Assembly (NCBI GenBank): GCA_963281155.1
Contig: CAUJLY010000001.1
Span: 9,114,001 to 9,178,000 of the forward strand
Reading direction: 5' to 3'
Source of the DNA: Rhabditophanes sp. KR3021
Lineage: Eukaryota > Nematoda > Chromadorea > Rhabditida > Alloionematidae
Length of the DNA: 64,000 bases
Positions 43,701 through 55,665 of this stretch are shown here, piece by piece. Position 1 is the first letter of the stretch. Each line of letters opens with the position of its first letter. Position numbers and translations under genes: made by a program. The notes beneath the pieces are model-generated. The model was not told where the DNA came from and did no database searches. It worked only from the letters and a program-made list of their open reading frames with translations.

Positions 43701-46700
43701 AGTTGATTGGTTCATCAAAATGTTTTTCCTGACTCTTCCAGGTTCTCACAATATAAGACAAACATTCTTCCCATATTTTATCGTTCCCTTCTATTCGAAA
43801 ACATCACTTTCCCTTTTTGAAACGAATAAAATTATTTTCTTGTTTTTTGATTCAATCAAAGATGTGTTCTTTCTTTTATTTAAGGTAAATTAAACTTCAT
43901 CCAAATATACCTCATACTTATTTGTATGGGAGCAATTGATTTGTGCTTCACCGATTCTGGGGAACTTTTTTCAGAGAAGCTATAAATATTTTAGGTCCAA
44001 TTGATAATGTTATTGTTTTGTGACTGTAATAATTTTATGTATTTGAACGTCATCATTTGACTGCGTTTAATTTGTAGATAAAAAGATGTATAATTTTTCT
44101 ATAAATATCACAAAAAATGATATATTAATGGAAACAAGTCCCTTTTTGAGGCTATTTAAATTTATACAGAGGTCATGTAGGGTCTTTCCATCCCAAATTA
44201 TTCAACATCATCCCTTTTAGAAATGACGTAAAATCTTTCAACAAATTATATTTATATCTAATGGAGGAGACGTGCCTTCCATTAGTAAATGAAATTTAAA
44301 TGATTGGTTGTGTACAGTCAGGATCAAATGACATAATCTTTTTCTGTTACTTGTAATTTAAACTTTACTACAAATATTGCAAACATATTTTTACTACAAA
44401 GTATGAGTGATTTGGAGTTGACGGAATAATTTATCTCACACCAACAATAATTCCTAATTGGCATCATGAGTTTATTTAAATTAATTTTAATGAGGTATAA
44501 TTGATGTCATAAGATAGGAATATATTTAGTTTTGTTAATGTTAATGATGTTTCTTCTATTTTGAGAACTCCCAAAAAATAGTTCTAAATACATCCAAATA
44601 TGTTCAAACACATCTTTGCATCTTCCAAGACCTTCACATAATAAAATTAATTCAGGATCATTATAATTTAAATTATTTTTCACGTTCAAGTTCTTAACAC
44701 CATACATCACTTTCAAGCTAAACTTTTTTTAGAAAAAGGCTGGTTAGTGGTAGTGAAGGGCAAAAAATGTAAACTGTCCACATTTATGCATATCTACCAA
44801 TTTCGAAAAGCTTAATTTGTCATACGGAAACTAAGTATTATTGCATGCACTTACACCAAATATCATTTTCAATTCATTATTTCCTTTATACTTTTGTCTA
44901 GAAACCACTTTCTTTAGATGGGCGATCATCGTTTTTTATGGGTTTGAGGAAGATCGGACATCATAAATGATATGTATTGCTAAGGATCCATTAACATCCG
45001 AACAAAGTAATTAATGTCTATCTTTGTTCTTAGTATTAGTGTGTTTTGTTTGTTCCAAAAGTCTTCCCCATTTCCGAAAACAATAAGTTCAGGAAATTGT
45101 GTAAGTTATGTTATGGGAAAATAGCTTTCACTTAATATTATTTACCTTTTAGTAGATGGCAAATATTTTGATAAAGATACATCCCATTCTAGTCAATATG
45201 TATTTGCCTCCCTAATTACCCAAGAATTTAGATAATGACATATATGTGTGTTTCTTTCGCAAATATATCTAACAAAATATTAATTAACTCCTCTACTTTT
45301 TTGCTTTCACTTAATTATGGTTAAAGGAGTATTTAGTAGACATCACTCACACCACCAACCTCGTGTCTTTGAATTTTTGCAAGGAAAGCCGTAATTTGTT
45401 CATTAAAAAAATAAGATTAGCTATTTTGAAAGGAAAAGTGTTTCTTTTTAAAGTAGTATCCGGTTTTTGGATTTAAGATTGCTGGGGTTTCATTTATTTT
45501 ATTACTATTTCGATTACAGTTGATGTGTCAAGTTGTTGATGTTTAATCCAAAAAATGCTATGACTTCATTTTATTACACTTTATTTTAGAAACAAAAAGA
45601 CCCTTACTTTTTACCTAAGAGTACATCTTTGTTAAGTTCAATCATTGAATTCATACCAAAAGCAATCTTCGGTACGGATCAAGAAGACAAGAAACATTGT
45701 CAGTCTATGTTTGAGATTGAAACAAATCAGTTGTTCGAGGAATATTTGCGCCAAAATCAAGAAGACAATTTTAGTAACAACAATTTTGTGTCACCTTCTC
45801 CAACAAACATGTCGTCTATTAGAAAAGCATCTGAATCACAAATTCCGTCTGTAGCGGAAGAGCACTACCGTCGACTATTGAGTCAAATTTCGTTATCAAA
45901 TTGCAGTCTAGGTAATTTTTATTTATATCAACACTTCATCTAATCGCCCCCCTTCATTATTGTCTATTTTAGTAAGAGAAAATGAAGCGATGCGTGAAAG
46001 GTTAAACGAACTCGAAGGCTTACTAGATGATCACATGAAACATCTGAAATCCATTTACTTTACACTCCACAAAAAAGGATACTCCAAACTTGAATTCCCA
46101 GATGGTAAGTTTAGTCCCCCACAAAAAATATCTTATAATGAGGGTAAGAGAGAAAAAAAAATTATATTTCATTTGTTATCAAAATATAATTTGGTGTGGA
46201 TTTTAAATTTGTTTGGTCATTAAACAACACACCCCATGCAACTTGCATTACTTAATAGAATCTAAAAATATGCCTCCAAAATATTATGAAAAATGATAAC
46301 AAATTTAGTATGATATATACATTTTTGTTATCCTTTCATCCTCATTATTATTTGATGCATTTAAATGATACTTGTTTGTTAATGGAGACAAATAAAAAAT
46401 GATAAGATAATTGAATCTAGGCCAAGATATGAGTTTCATCTTGTTAGATAAGTGGTATGGACTACCAGAAAAGAAGAATAAAATGATTAGGAAGGCACAG
46501 CTTTTTGTGTTCCATTTAAATATTATTACTAGATATAATGTGCCCTCAGTTTGTTCAAAGATATGCATTAAAAAGAAGTGGCACCTATTATAAAAAGCAC
46601 ACGTCTCTATATCTTTCCTACACAAATGTAAGCTTTTGTTGGTGTGTATTTTTGGTCCAACACCCAATTTAGTCAAAAAAGGAGATAAGGCAAAAGATAT

Positions 46701-47423
46701 AGTATTTAATGTTTGTGACCTTTTTTGACACTCTCCGCAATTAAGGAAGGCATATATTTTAGTTAACACTTTTCTTTTAATCTCAACAAAAAACGTTTAT
46801 TATACATTTATCTAGTAGTGGAGTGCCTTTTGTAGACTTTAGAAATTGTCAAAATATAATTTAAATGGTATGTATTACTTTGCATTTATTTGGCAATAAT
46901 AATAACTCGAGTACAAATTTTGTCCCCAAAACCTCTTTTATAAAATAGTACACACTATCAAAATAGTTGAAACAAAACAAAGTATCCTTACCCTCACATA
47001 AATATCTATCCATATAAGGACCTTTTTTCCTTGAAGTACCTCTCACTTTCAGATGAATGTGAAGTACTAACCTAAAATGTCATTTATTCCAAGCTTCATT
47101 GGTCGCTAGTTTATTTAAGGAAATATATACTCTTCAAACTTATTGTCTAAATTCATTAATATTTGTTACTATCATTTATAGGCGACGAAGTTAACTTGGC
47201 TCAATTTGAAGGTTTGCTTTTAAATTTTAAAAGAAGTTCAATTTCTGGAGAAAGTAACGGACATCATCATTCTGGGGGGTCTTACTTGAACGGAACTTTG
47301 AGTGGACATCAATGTAAGTTTCAAATTTTAAAATTACTAATATATACTATCTTTCTAGATCCTGGAAGTTCATCTCTCCTCACAGACTTACCAACAATCC
47401 AAGAACCCACAACTACTCATTAG
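40779..47423 (+). CDS. Unrecognised multi-exon gene with coiled-coil segment
   Basis: Six exons fit in phase: 40779-40857, 40903-41105, 45590-45911, 45973-46104, 47182-47313 and 47359-47423, giving 310 residues. Donors are GTAAG/GTGAG type and acceptors TTTTAG/TTTATAG/TTTCTAG. Exons 3-6 are linked firmly. Exons 1-2 are joined to exon 3 only by matching phase 0 across 4.5 kb, an unusually long gap here, so they could be a separate gene. The protein is soluble. It starts with an acidic, Ser-rich region (SGYFDWTPSMSRSSS), followed by FIPKAIFGTDQED, a Ser/Asn-rich linker, a coiled-coil-like helix (VRENEAMRERLNELEGLLDD) and a Gly/Ser/His-rich tail ending EPTTTH. A scaffold or regulatory protein is possible. 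No family was recognised. Confidence 0.6.
41106..45589. other. 4.5 kb inferred intron without visible genes
   Basis: No supported exon or RNA gene was found on either strand. Plus-strand composition is T- and C-biased over much of it. Frames at 42697 (minus), 43636 (plus) and 44507 (minus) are low-complexity. If exons 1-2 belong to a different gene, this would be ordinary intergenic sequence. Confidence 0.4.
46105..47181. other. 1.1 kb intron
   Basis: This lies between exons 4 and 5 of the 40779-47423 gene. A minus-strand frame at 46305-46769 spans the interval but has weak composition and no splice or start context. Nothing else was seen. Confidence 0.45.
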
Positions 47424-48233
47424 TCAATTAAGAAAGTATATATTTGTTTTGCCCTTCAATCCAAACACAACACAACCTTGGTAGATTAATATATTGGCGA
47501 CGTGTACAAAAACTTATTATTATTTTAATCAAAAAGGTTAATCTTCTTTTTTATTGAATCAAAATTTCTCCCTCCACCCTAATCTTTATCAATTCAATTT
47601 TATCTGATGAAAGTTGCAAAGTAAAACCCTCAAATTTGGTACCATATTCTTCCACATAACAAAATATTATATATTTTCAATCCTTCTTATTTATTGAACA
47701 CATTTAAACTGTTCTCCAACATTTAGTTACACCTACTTGATAACACAAAATAGGCAGATTACATATGTGTTAAGCTTTATACTTAAGGAAACATATTCTA
47801 TATTTTATTTGTCTCAATTCTTACACATAAACGGCCCTCAATAATATTAAGGAGAAGCTTAAAGGAAGGTGTTGCTTCAAGAGTCTCTTCAACGTCATTA
47901 GAATTTAATCTTTCAACAACATTCTATCCCTTTAAAAGCTATACTTTTCGAGGTTCATCTGAAACATCATTCAAAATTAATAGGCGTCACATTATTTAAA
48001 TAATATACAATACCTATATTTAAGCCTCTAAACTTTTTCTTGTTTACAATTTAACTTGTTTGGTGTCATCTATTGGTACGTCAAGAAAAGTGTCACAAGT
48101 AAAAAGTTATTATTGTAGCATCCCCTCTCATTTCCTTCTATACACAAATTCATTTTGTTTGTAATTTATTCACATTACCTGTTCTATCTAACAGCCTACA
48201 TCAACCTTCCCAAGACACAAGTACTTCCTGATT
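47424..48233. other. Intergenic and likely 5' leader of the next gene
   Basis: C-rich, A+T-rich sequence without a gene. TTCTATCTAACAG ending at 48194 is a good acceptor 39 bases before the next gene's chosen ATG. The frame is open from that acceptor, so an upstream coding exon cannot be excluded. Confidence 0.45.
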
Positions 48234-49350
48234 ATGAATTCATTGTTTGCGACATCCCGTTCATCCTACCAAAGCATGCCCGACTCATCTTCCCACAACC
48301 ACCGACCTCTATACAGGCAACCCCGCATCTCATCTCCACACCCCACCTCACCTCCACCTCCCACCTCCCTTCACCCCGCCATCTCAGTCCACTTAATGAG
48401 AAAACTGACTCCCTTCGGCCAAAACGACCTGGACTCCTTTGTTGGATGGCTGAACACCAAACAAACCATCGTCAAAGGCCATTCCCTCGGCGAAGACAGC
48501 CGTCTCTCCTCCAACCGATCAGAATCCTCTCACCAATACAATGGCAAACGATACTCTGATGAAAGTTTAAGAATAACACCTCACCATCAACCTTTACCAC
48601 AAGCAATGTATGGGGCTGGTTTGGGTGAGTCCAGAAGACCCTCACAATCATTAGGGCCTCCCAAAAATAGACGTATAAGGTATGTTTGGAATGTGTTTAA
48701 AAACAAATTTGGTTAGATGTTGTTTGGGCCACGTCATAAGCTTTTGAAGGGAGCATAGATGAGTCAATGGGTTGAAAGATACTTTTGTTGTTAATAAGTT
48801 GTTATGTTGATGAAGTGATTTTGTACCATAATTAAAGTAAATCACATAGCTTGGAGGTTTTTTGGTTTGTTTATGACCAAAAAACATCTTAATTCAAAGG
48901 GGCTTTATGAACATTTATAATGGGAAAAGAGTTGAGTGGTAGTTAGTTTGGTAAACATATATTTTGTTGTTTTTGATAAGTGGTAGATAAAATGATGGTG
49001 GTGGGGATGTATGTTTAATTAAGTTGTGGGTGGGTTTTAATGGTGATTGTAGGGTGGTTGGGTTGTGATAGATGTTGTGATTTTGATGTTCGGGAAGTAA
49101 TTAAAGAAAATAGATAGTTGGAAAAGCAGGATATGTATCCTTTGAAACATCTCATCATTCGTCCATTTCCAGAGCATCTTCCGTAACAACTAGCGTAAAC
49201 AGGCAAGGTGCCGCTAATTTTGCTGCTCTCTCCAAAAAGAATTCTCTCCAAAGTGGTTCGGAGAAAGGTGCAGACAGAAAAAAGTCATTGGCCAATTTCG
49301 GTGGCAAAAGTAAACGATCAACCCTTGCAAAAGGACCTAATCTTCTGTGA
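48234..49350 (+). CDS. Unrecognised Ser/Pro-rich basic protein, two exons
   Basis: Exons 48234-48679 and 49173-49350 join in phase 2 across a 493 bp intron (GTATGT...ATTTCCAG), giving 207 residues. The second exon continues the frame perfectly (RRIR/ASSVTTSVNRQG) to TGA. The first part is rich in Ser, Pro and His (ISSPHPTSPPPPTSLHP). A more ordered stretch follows (LTPFGQNDLDSFVGWLNTKQ), then a Ser/Arg-rich disordered tail ending KRSTLAKGPNLL. It is probably an intrinsically disordered regulatory or scaffold protein. Coding exons are clearly richer in G+C than the surroundings. The start may lie further upstream in a missed exon. Confidence 0.6.
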
Positions 49351-51057
49351 AGATTTTGAACCCACTTATTATAATGAACCTCTCCCAATCATCTCGTATC
49401 TTATTTTTTTAACGATATTTTTGATTGTAACACAAATGTGTATATTTGAATTAAAATTTTTGTTCTGACATATACTTGCTTTCAATACCAAAAGGCTTTC
49501 AAAAAAAGGTAAAAGCAACCTACGCTACCATGAACTTATAAAAAATGAACAAAAAAGCAGAATAACAATCATGATGTAGATGCAAAAAAGAAACCAATTC
49601 GTTCTTTTAAAGTGGCACTTTTTATTTGGAATAATTTATTTTTACATAAATGTTTTGTGGGCAATCGAAAGTATAAATTATATTTATATGTACATAGATA
49701 AGTTATACTTTAATTTTAAATGGTATTTTGTTGGTGGGTTGTTTAAAATGGTTGTTGATGGCGTTAATTGGGATGAATTGTTGATTCGTAATAATAATGG
49801 TGAGGATGGTTTTTTATTTATTTGAAGTAATATAAATAGTAAACAAATTTGGAAAGTAAATAATGAAGTTTGGAAGAAGAAGATGGGTGATGTGATGGGT
49901 GACGGCATTTGATTTGATTTAATTTGGCTTGTTAGAGTTAATCTTTTTAAGATGATACATTTGAAAGAAGATTTGAGTCAATTTAATTTAAGGGATGTTT
50001 AAACATATGGAAAAAACTTATTTGCAACTTTAGCTGAGTGGATTTGGACGTATTAGTGGAACATAAAATGATCTCTTTAATAAGAGCCTAATCAGCCTAC
50101 TAATGACGGTCCATATTTGACGTATTTCGTTTTTGGGATGAAATAATGTAATGACAAATATGGGAGTGTGTTATCAAATAGTTTTTATCATGTGTTGTAA
50201 ATTTAAACCGATTTAATATGTTTTAGTAAAAATTGTTGTTTCGATGGAAAGAAAGATAGATGAATATAAATTTACTGGAACAAATAATGTGTATTTGTAA
50301 ACGGTAGTTATATTAAGACGTAAAATTAAGAATAAATCATTAATACATTCCCATTATTCATGTCTTCGACAAGTAAGCTTAGAATTAAGGAAACAGACAG
50401 AATTTCAGAGGTGGTAAAGCGTGTGATTATTACCACAACAATCCACCTTAAAGATATAAAAAAAAGATTTGGTAGTCCTAAAATCTTTTAAACTAAACAA
50501 AATGATTATTAAATGTAAACTTAATTTATGATTACCATGATCCGATAAGTATGATTAAATGCCGTAAATATGTCCCAAAAAAGGCAAAATAATGATACTG
50601 ACAAGTATTGATGCTAAATCAGGGTCAATGAAAGAACGAATAAAAAATGGCTCTAATTCCTTAACAGTACTAACTAAGTATCTGTCGAAACCAATTCCAC
50701 CCCACCAACTTTTACATATTCAAATTTTTCCAATTGAACACATCGTCACTTAGTCATATTTATGAAAAATAACGCTGTATTCAAAAAACAAATAAAGACC
50801 CCAACTTACTTTTATTCCACATGCTAAGCAATGTTGTAAGTGAAAACTGGAGAAAAGCTGTATCCTTCAATAAGAGACTAATTAAGTTAATTTTAAAGAA
50901 AATGCAGTCAAAAATATATAAAAACACTAATATTTACATACAATTTGATGTTTATTTTGGAGGTTCAATGGTACATGTATTGTGGTTCAATCAAAATTAA
51001 ATTAATACTTATTTCGTTTTGCTATCACTTTCAGATCCTTGATTTGGTTTAGCTGTT
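49351..51057. other. Intergenic, no gene seen
   Basis: The sequence is A+T-rich with low-complexity frames only (for example 49580-49825, plus). The intron just upstream of this region (48720-49140) is strongly G- and T-biased with several GGG runs, but no other structure is apparent here. Confidence 0.5.
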
Positions 51058-51414
51058 TTACCTTCGCCAACCTCCATCATCACAGCTATTTTGTGCTTTC
51101 CTGGAAACCTCTTCTTCCCCATTCAGCACATCCTTAACATTCTCATCTAGAGGATTGGACTCTTGAACAGGTCCAAGTTCATGTGTCAATGTAAGGTAAT
51201 CAACGCTTATCTTCTTTTCATTCATCATGCCAAGAGACTGGCGTTTCATCACCTTTAGTGTCCTGACCATTCTTGGCAGTCTTAACATCTCTTGACCAGC
51301 AACATCTTCCTTTTCCAGAGGCAATGATGGCCTTAGGACCCTAAAGTATTGTAATGAAACATTTCTAAATGTTGTTTTATTCTCCATAAATTGATACAAC
51401 TTAAAACAATCCAT
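51058..51414 (-). other. Coding-like segment readable in several frames, identity unknown
   Basis: One minus-strand frame is open for 118 codons (MDCFKLYQFMENK...GGWRR). A better acceptor (CAATACTTTAG) lies inside it, after which a second frame reads GPKAIIASGKGRCCWSRDV up to TGA. The third frame gives a convincing end (KHKIAVMMEVGEGKTAKPNQ) that stops beyond the first frame, at about 51028. G+C is above the local background. This may be a decayed gene with frameshifts rather than the intact frame. No family was recognised. Confidence 0.3.
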
Positions 51415-52009
51415 TTGTTATGAAGGATATGAGGGTCTAGTAAAAATAAAGATTTAAAATCAAGGTAAAGGTACTATTTTATCAAATAAGGATCAATTAA
51501 TAAATGATTTTATTTTTCATTCCCAACCAACTTTCAATCGTATGTTTATGTTTAAATGAAATTCATCTTTGACAGATGGCAACAACATAACATTGTGTTT
51601 GATTTAGTAATGTTCAAAATCTCAAACAGTTAATTGGAAAAATGCTCCAAAAGATAAATGTTTTTCTAAAAGTCAATTGGTTAGATATACTTAGTTATTT
51701 TTTAAGTTCAATACATTGCATAAGTATTTAGACATTTATGGAATGTGTTATAACGCCGTTTATTGTATACCGTTTGAAGATTATATTTAGATGGTTGACA
51801 TGTAATATTATTAATTTTTGATACCACCAGACAGATACCAAATCATTGGCAAAAAATATACTTGACCCTTTGAATATTAATGAGCAAAATGTTTGACTTG
51901 AGTAATATTGTTTGAATTTTCTTTTTAAAAAGCAATTGCGACATCTAATCAAGTAGAAACATTAATTCTCACAAATATCAGGACTGTTTTTAAAATATTA
52001 TCTAATTAT
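51415..52009. other. Intergenic, no gene seen
   Basis: A+T-rich sequence. The 51728-51952 minus-strand frame has no supporting features. Confidence 0.45.
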
Positions 52010-52252
52010 TTGTGGTACGAAAAGGAACTTCATTCCAATGGGCATACAATAAAATATCTAACTGTCTGTCAAGTTAATTATAATGTGTTAATTTACATAA
52101 TGACTTCTGGTGTTTTATACGAAACACAATGTTTAGAGGATGACGAAAAGTTGGTTGAAATTATTAAATGTGTAAATTTGATGAATTTTATTCAAACTAG
52201 TCAAATATATCTATTCAAATATATCTTTTCAAAGCAGTTTAAAAAATGTTGA
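52010..52252 (+). other. Fragment weakly resembling the C-terminal half of a BTB/POZ domain
   Basis: The frame reads SNGHTIKYLTVCQVNYNVL, then IYIMTSGVLYETQCLEDDEK and LVEIIKCVNLMNFIQTSQIY. This has the BTB pattern of a strand, then an I-Y-x-G turn, then helices. The match is visual and the reading frame begins within non-coding-like sequence, so it may be a relic. A minus-strand frame at 52266-52481 (MPRKVFKNKEIFIDEIELM...) lies next to it and is not recognised. Confidence 0.25.
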
Positions 52253-52664
52253 TACTAATCATCGATTAATGAACTAGAAAATACAAATTAAGTTGAAGTG
52301 ATTGAAATGATCCACCAGAAACAAAAGTAGTTTTACTAATAAATACGAATGCCAATCTTTTAAATTTGGTGCTTGTTACTTTTTTGGAGACTTTTAACCA
52401 GTCATTTATTGTTTTATTTAAAGTCATTAATTCAATTTCATCGATAAAAATTTCTTTATTTTTGAAAACCTTTCTTGGCATTCATTGTTTGTTATTGTTC
52501 ACTTTTTAATTATATCGCAAATAAAGATCATTTTGAATTTCCGTCACTAATTTCTGAAACTACTGACACCCTAACAGTATTTGATAATTGTGAGGAGGAA
52601 GGTGAAAGAATATGGTTGGTGGTGCTTGTAATTGTGTCTTCTTCTTAGAATCAGTTATCGGGTC

Positions 52665-52964
52665 AGAACATTTCCAGAAGTACATATATCAACAAAATAT
52701 TGAAAGAGTTTCCAAACGCTTGTCCCTGCCAACATGATATTTGTTTGTCTCATGATACCTTGGGAACTCACACTAAAGACCTTAGACTAGTGTTGTAGAA
52801 ATTACAGGACAAAAGTTTGGCTATAACAATTTGCAGAGTCTGAAATCCCTTATTTGGGTTACACCATGAGTAAAGGAAGAGAGAAATTGGATCCTGAAAG
52901 AAATCAACTTTTGTCAATAATACCCTCACCCAATAACAAGGTAGGAGCTTTTAACAGGGTTTAA
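52665..52964 (+). pseudogene. Decayed Ty3/gypsy-type reverse transcriptase fragment
   Basis: Frame 2 reads KILKEFPNACPCQHDICLSH, in the place of the Y-x-D-D-I box, then THTKDLRLVL, a TAG stop, KLQDKSLAITICRV and a TGA. One base later, frame 3 continues YLGYTMSKGREKLDPERNQL and SIIPSPNN. The order (palm box, thumb helix, YLGY-x-x-S-K-G, D-P-E-x, P-x-P) is that of the RT domain of gypsy-like LTR retrotransposons. Two internal stops, a frameshift and a damaged catalytic box show it is dead. No LTRs, protease, RNase H or integrase were found nearby, so only a short internal piece survives. Confidence 0.6.
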
Positions 52965-53169
52965 GATTTCTCATTACTCCTTTTAACAGATAAATGTTGC
53001 GTAGGTGGTGTGATGCTTAAAGTATTTCCATTTTTAATAGACAATATTCTGCTTCTGATGTGTTAACTAAATTGATCTCATCTGATTTAAATTCATATTG
53101 CCTTTTCAATTCTTTAAAAGTTACGCAACAATTGTTTCTAATCTTTGTGTATTCAAGATATACATTTAT

Positions 53170-53686
53170 TTGTTCACATTTATAAGTTGAGATTATATCG
53201 CTTCAATATTAAGCATTATTTAGGCTCGTTTTAATGTTAGAATGGTAACCAATATCTGCGGTCCATTTTCTTTCTGGACAATTTATATTAACTTCATCAG
53301 CTTGGCACAGATGTTTATATAAATATTTAGATTGCGGACATTTAATTTCAAATTAGTGTTGATATCTCCTAATGCTAGTGACATAATCCAAATATTCACA
53401 CCGAGCATTTACATTCACGGAAACACAAATTGGGTGGTATACATTTGTATGTCATGCATGTTTTTGATTGAATGAAAATAAATAATTAGAACATCAAAAT
53501 AGATCCTAATTTCTCTAATATTAGAACAAGCATACGTGGAGAATGATATTTAAAGTAATGAATATTTTGATATTCAAATCCATCAGTATTATCACATACT
53601 TTAAAAGCATGATCAATAAGGGCAGGTTTATCTAATTCATATGAACCCTTTTGGATACACTTACTTTCCTGAACCAATATAGGCAT
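53170..53686 (-). other. Cysteine-rich coding remnants, unrecognised
   Basis: On the minus strand, 53686-53486 reads ESKCIQKGSYELDKPALIDH and VCDNTDGFEYQ. Further along, about 53470-53400 reads a dense cysteine block (TCMTYKCIPPNLCFRECKC), and about 53360-53225 reads CPQSKYLYKHLCQADEVNINC. These pieces look like parts of one secreted cysteine-rich protein, but stops lie between them and no clean splice pairs join them. It is either a poorly resolved multi-exon gene or a decayed one. Confidence 0.3.
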
Positions 53687-55270
53687 AATAAGTTCGAAGA
53701 TTATTTGATTGAATTTTGTAAATATGAAATGATGAACTTATTTACAAAAAGGATTTGGAACAATTTTTTGCATTTAGCATATGTTTCTGTTGAGATGAAA
53801 GGCTGTTTGATTTCTTTATGAAACGTGATTTTGGTCTTTTTATTCATAGATCATATGGTGCTTTGTTGTATATTTGTGGCATATGTTTAGTTAAAAAAGG
53901 TAAAGTTGGAAACAGGCGTTTTATAAATATTTACGTAAACAATATCTACTTCAAATAGATGTGTTCGTAGGAAAAAATAATTTACTTAAACCGGGAAGAT
54001 GAGAAAACTGTGTATGTTGCAAATAAATTATTTTATTCTCTGATATTTCAATCAAAGTATTAGCAATTTATTAATAAGTGGAAGAAAATGTTTGTACAAG
54101 TTCTTTTATCTTTAAGCTAAAATTGCTATAAATTTGTGTGTTCGCACCTCATTAATTAAAGATAAAACTTGTTGTTGTAATCAAATTCTTTTATACCGAA
54201 ATAGTGTGTTTTAGTTGCTTAAAATCAGAATATATAACAGTCCTTACAGCACAGCTATTTACTTTTGCAACATTTTTCATTTGTTAACGTTTAATACTCA
54301 TATTTAAATGGTGTAGTAAGTTGTGCGACCAAAAATATAAACGAATGCCTCTGCAAAACCATAATTAGAATGAGAGTAATGCCAAGTTGACATCAAGCAA
54401 TGTAATCTTCGAGTTAACTTCAGTATTTACTCTGAGCTCATATAATCCATTTTTTGAGAATAAGAATAAATAGTTGCACCAATTTTAAATAAACATAAAT
54501 AATGGGTGCATTAATTATGTAAATCAAAATTTTGTTTTTTGATTAGACAATTAATTTTTATTGGGAAGCCAGACAAACTTATTATTACCCCTTTAAGTGC
54601 AAACAAAATGTAAGGCTAGTTTTAGGAAGGCAATTAAATATAACGAAAATTAAAAGCTTAAAGTGTTTAACAATTTCTAAATATTCACTTACTTTATTCT
54701 GTTTCTAAAGATAAATGCGTATTTATTCAAACTATGATATCCTTACCCCCAAAATTTGAATACTAAAATGTAGATGTTTATCATAAATGCATTTTCCATT
54801 ATAGATGTTTTTTGTATTGGGCATTATAAATTGATACATAAATCTATAAATATTATTCAGTTCATATCTAAATAAATACATACATCTTTCGATAAAATGT
54901 TGACCAACTGATAGTATACTTATTAGGTATGCATCTTTAGAGTCGACGTAATAATTATTATGTATACTTGTAGACTTTTTTCGGTCCACTATGAATATAT
55001 ATGTACTTTGGGTTCTTGATGGATGTTGTCTTTTCGCACCACACAACTTACGAACCATTTTTTACTTATTTAGCTATTAAACTTTAAAATCATTCTTTGA
55101 ACGTGATTGCAGCGCATTTATTTTTGTATTTAATAATGATGCAATAATACTATCAAAGGTTTCTTAGATACCTTTAAAGATATGATATGTTTATTAATTA
55201 TCAAATAAAAAAAAATGCTTTTCTGGATAATCATCTAACTCTGGCCTGAAATATACTTAATTTAATGAAT
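53687..55270. other. Intergenic, no gene seen
   Basis: A+T-rich. The minus-strand frame 54732-55058 is rich in Tyr/Ile/Asn with no domain or splice support and was not accepted. Confidence 0.5.
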
Positions 55271-55665
55271 TTATCTATTTTGAACTAACCTTTCTAAATA
55301 ACATCTACGATTGTCTTTGCAAACCAAGCCTGGCGGACATAACATATTCCTATTGAAAGAAAGACAAGGTCCACCAATACCTTTTAAACTAGATTCACTC
55401 TCACAAAAGCCACAACTCCGTCTACATACAGTTCTGGTGATAGGATAATGCAGCGAAGTACACAACCCAAAATATGTTGAACATCCTTCTACAAAAAAAC
55501 ATAAAATTCTTTTTAGTTATCATTAAAAGTTATAAATATATATTGTTGATGCATATTTAATATACTTATTTATCACTTACGCATAAGATCAATGCATACT
55601 TCATTGAAGACCACATTTACTAATAATAATATTTTAAAAATTGCAAACGTATAGCTAATAACCAT
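55271..55665 (-). CDS. Secreted ShKT-domain protein, two exons
   Basis: Exons 55665-55581 and 55488-55271 join in phase 1 across a 92 bp intron (GTAAGT...TTTTTTGTAG), giving 100 residues. The start (MVISYTFAIFKILLLVNVVF) is a signal peptide. Residues 24-57 form an ShKT domain with all six cysteines in register (C-x6-C, then C, then RTVCRRSCGFC). A second cysteine group of four follows (GGPCLSFNRN, LCPPGLVC, NRRC). ShKT domains in nematodes occur in secreted enzymes, surface proteins and small effectors. No enzyme domain is attached here, so it is a small secreted cysteine-rich protein of unknown target. Confidence 0.82.

Noticed and set aside
46305..46769. 154-codon minus-strand frame within an intron
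   Set aside because: It has low-complexity translation and overlaps a well-fitted intron of a plus-strand gene. No supporting signal.
48960..49090. G-quadruplex-like G runs in an intron
   Set aside because: GGG runs are present but loops are long and uneven. It is better explained by the general G/T bias of that intron.
54732..55058. 108-codon minus-strand frame
   Set aside because: It is rich in Tyr, Ile and Asn as expected from A+T-rich DNA, with no domain and no acceptor or start context.
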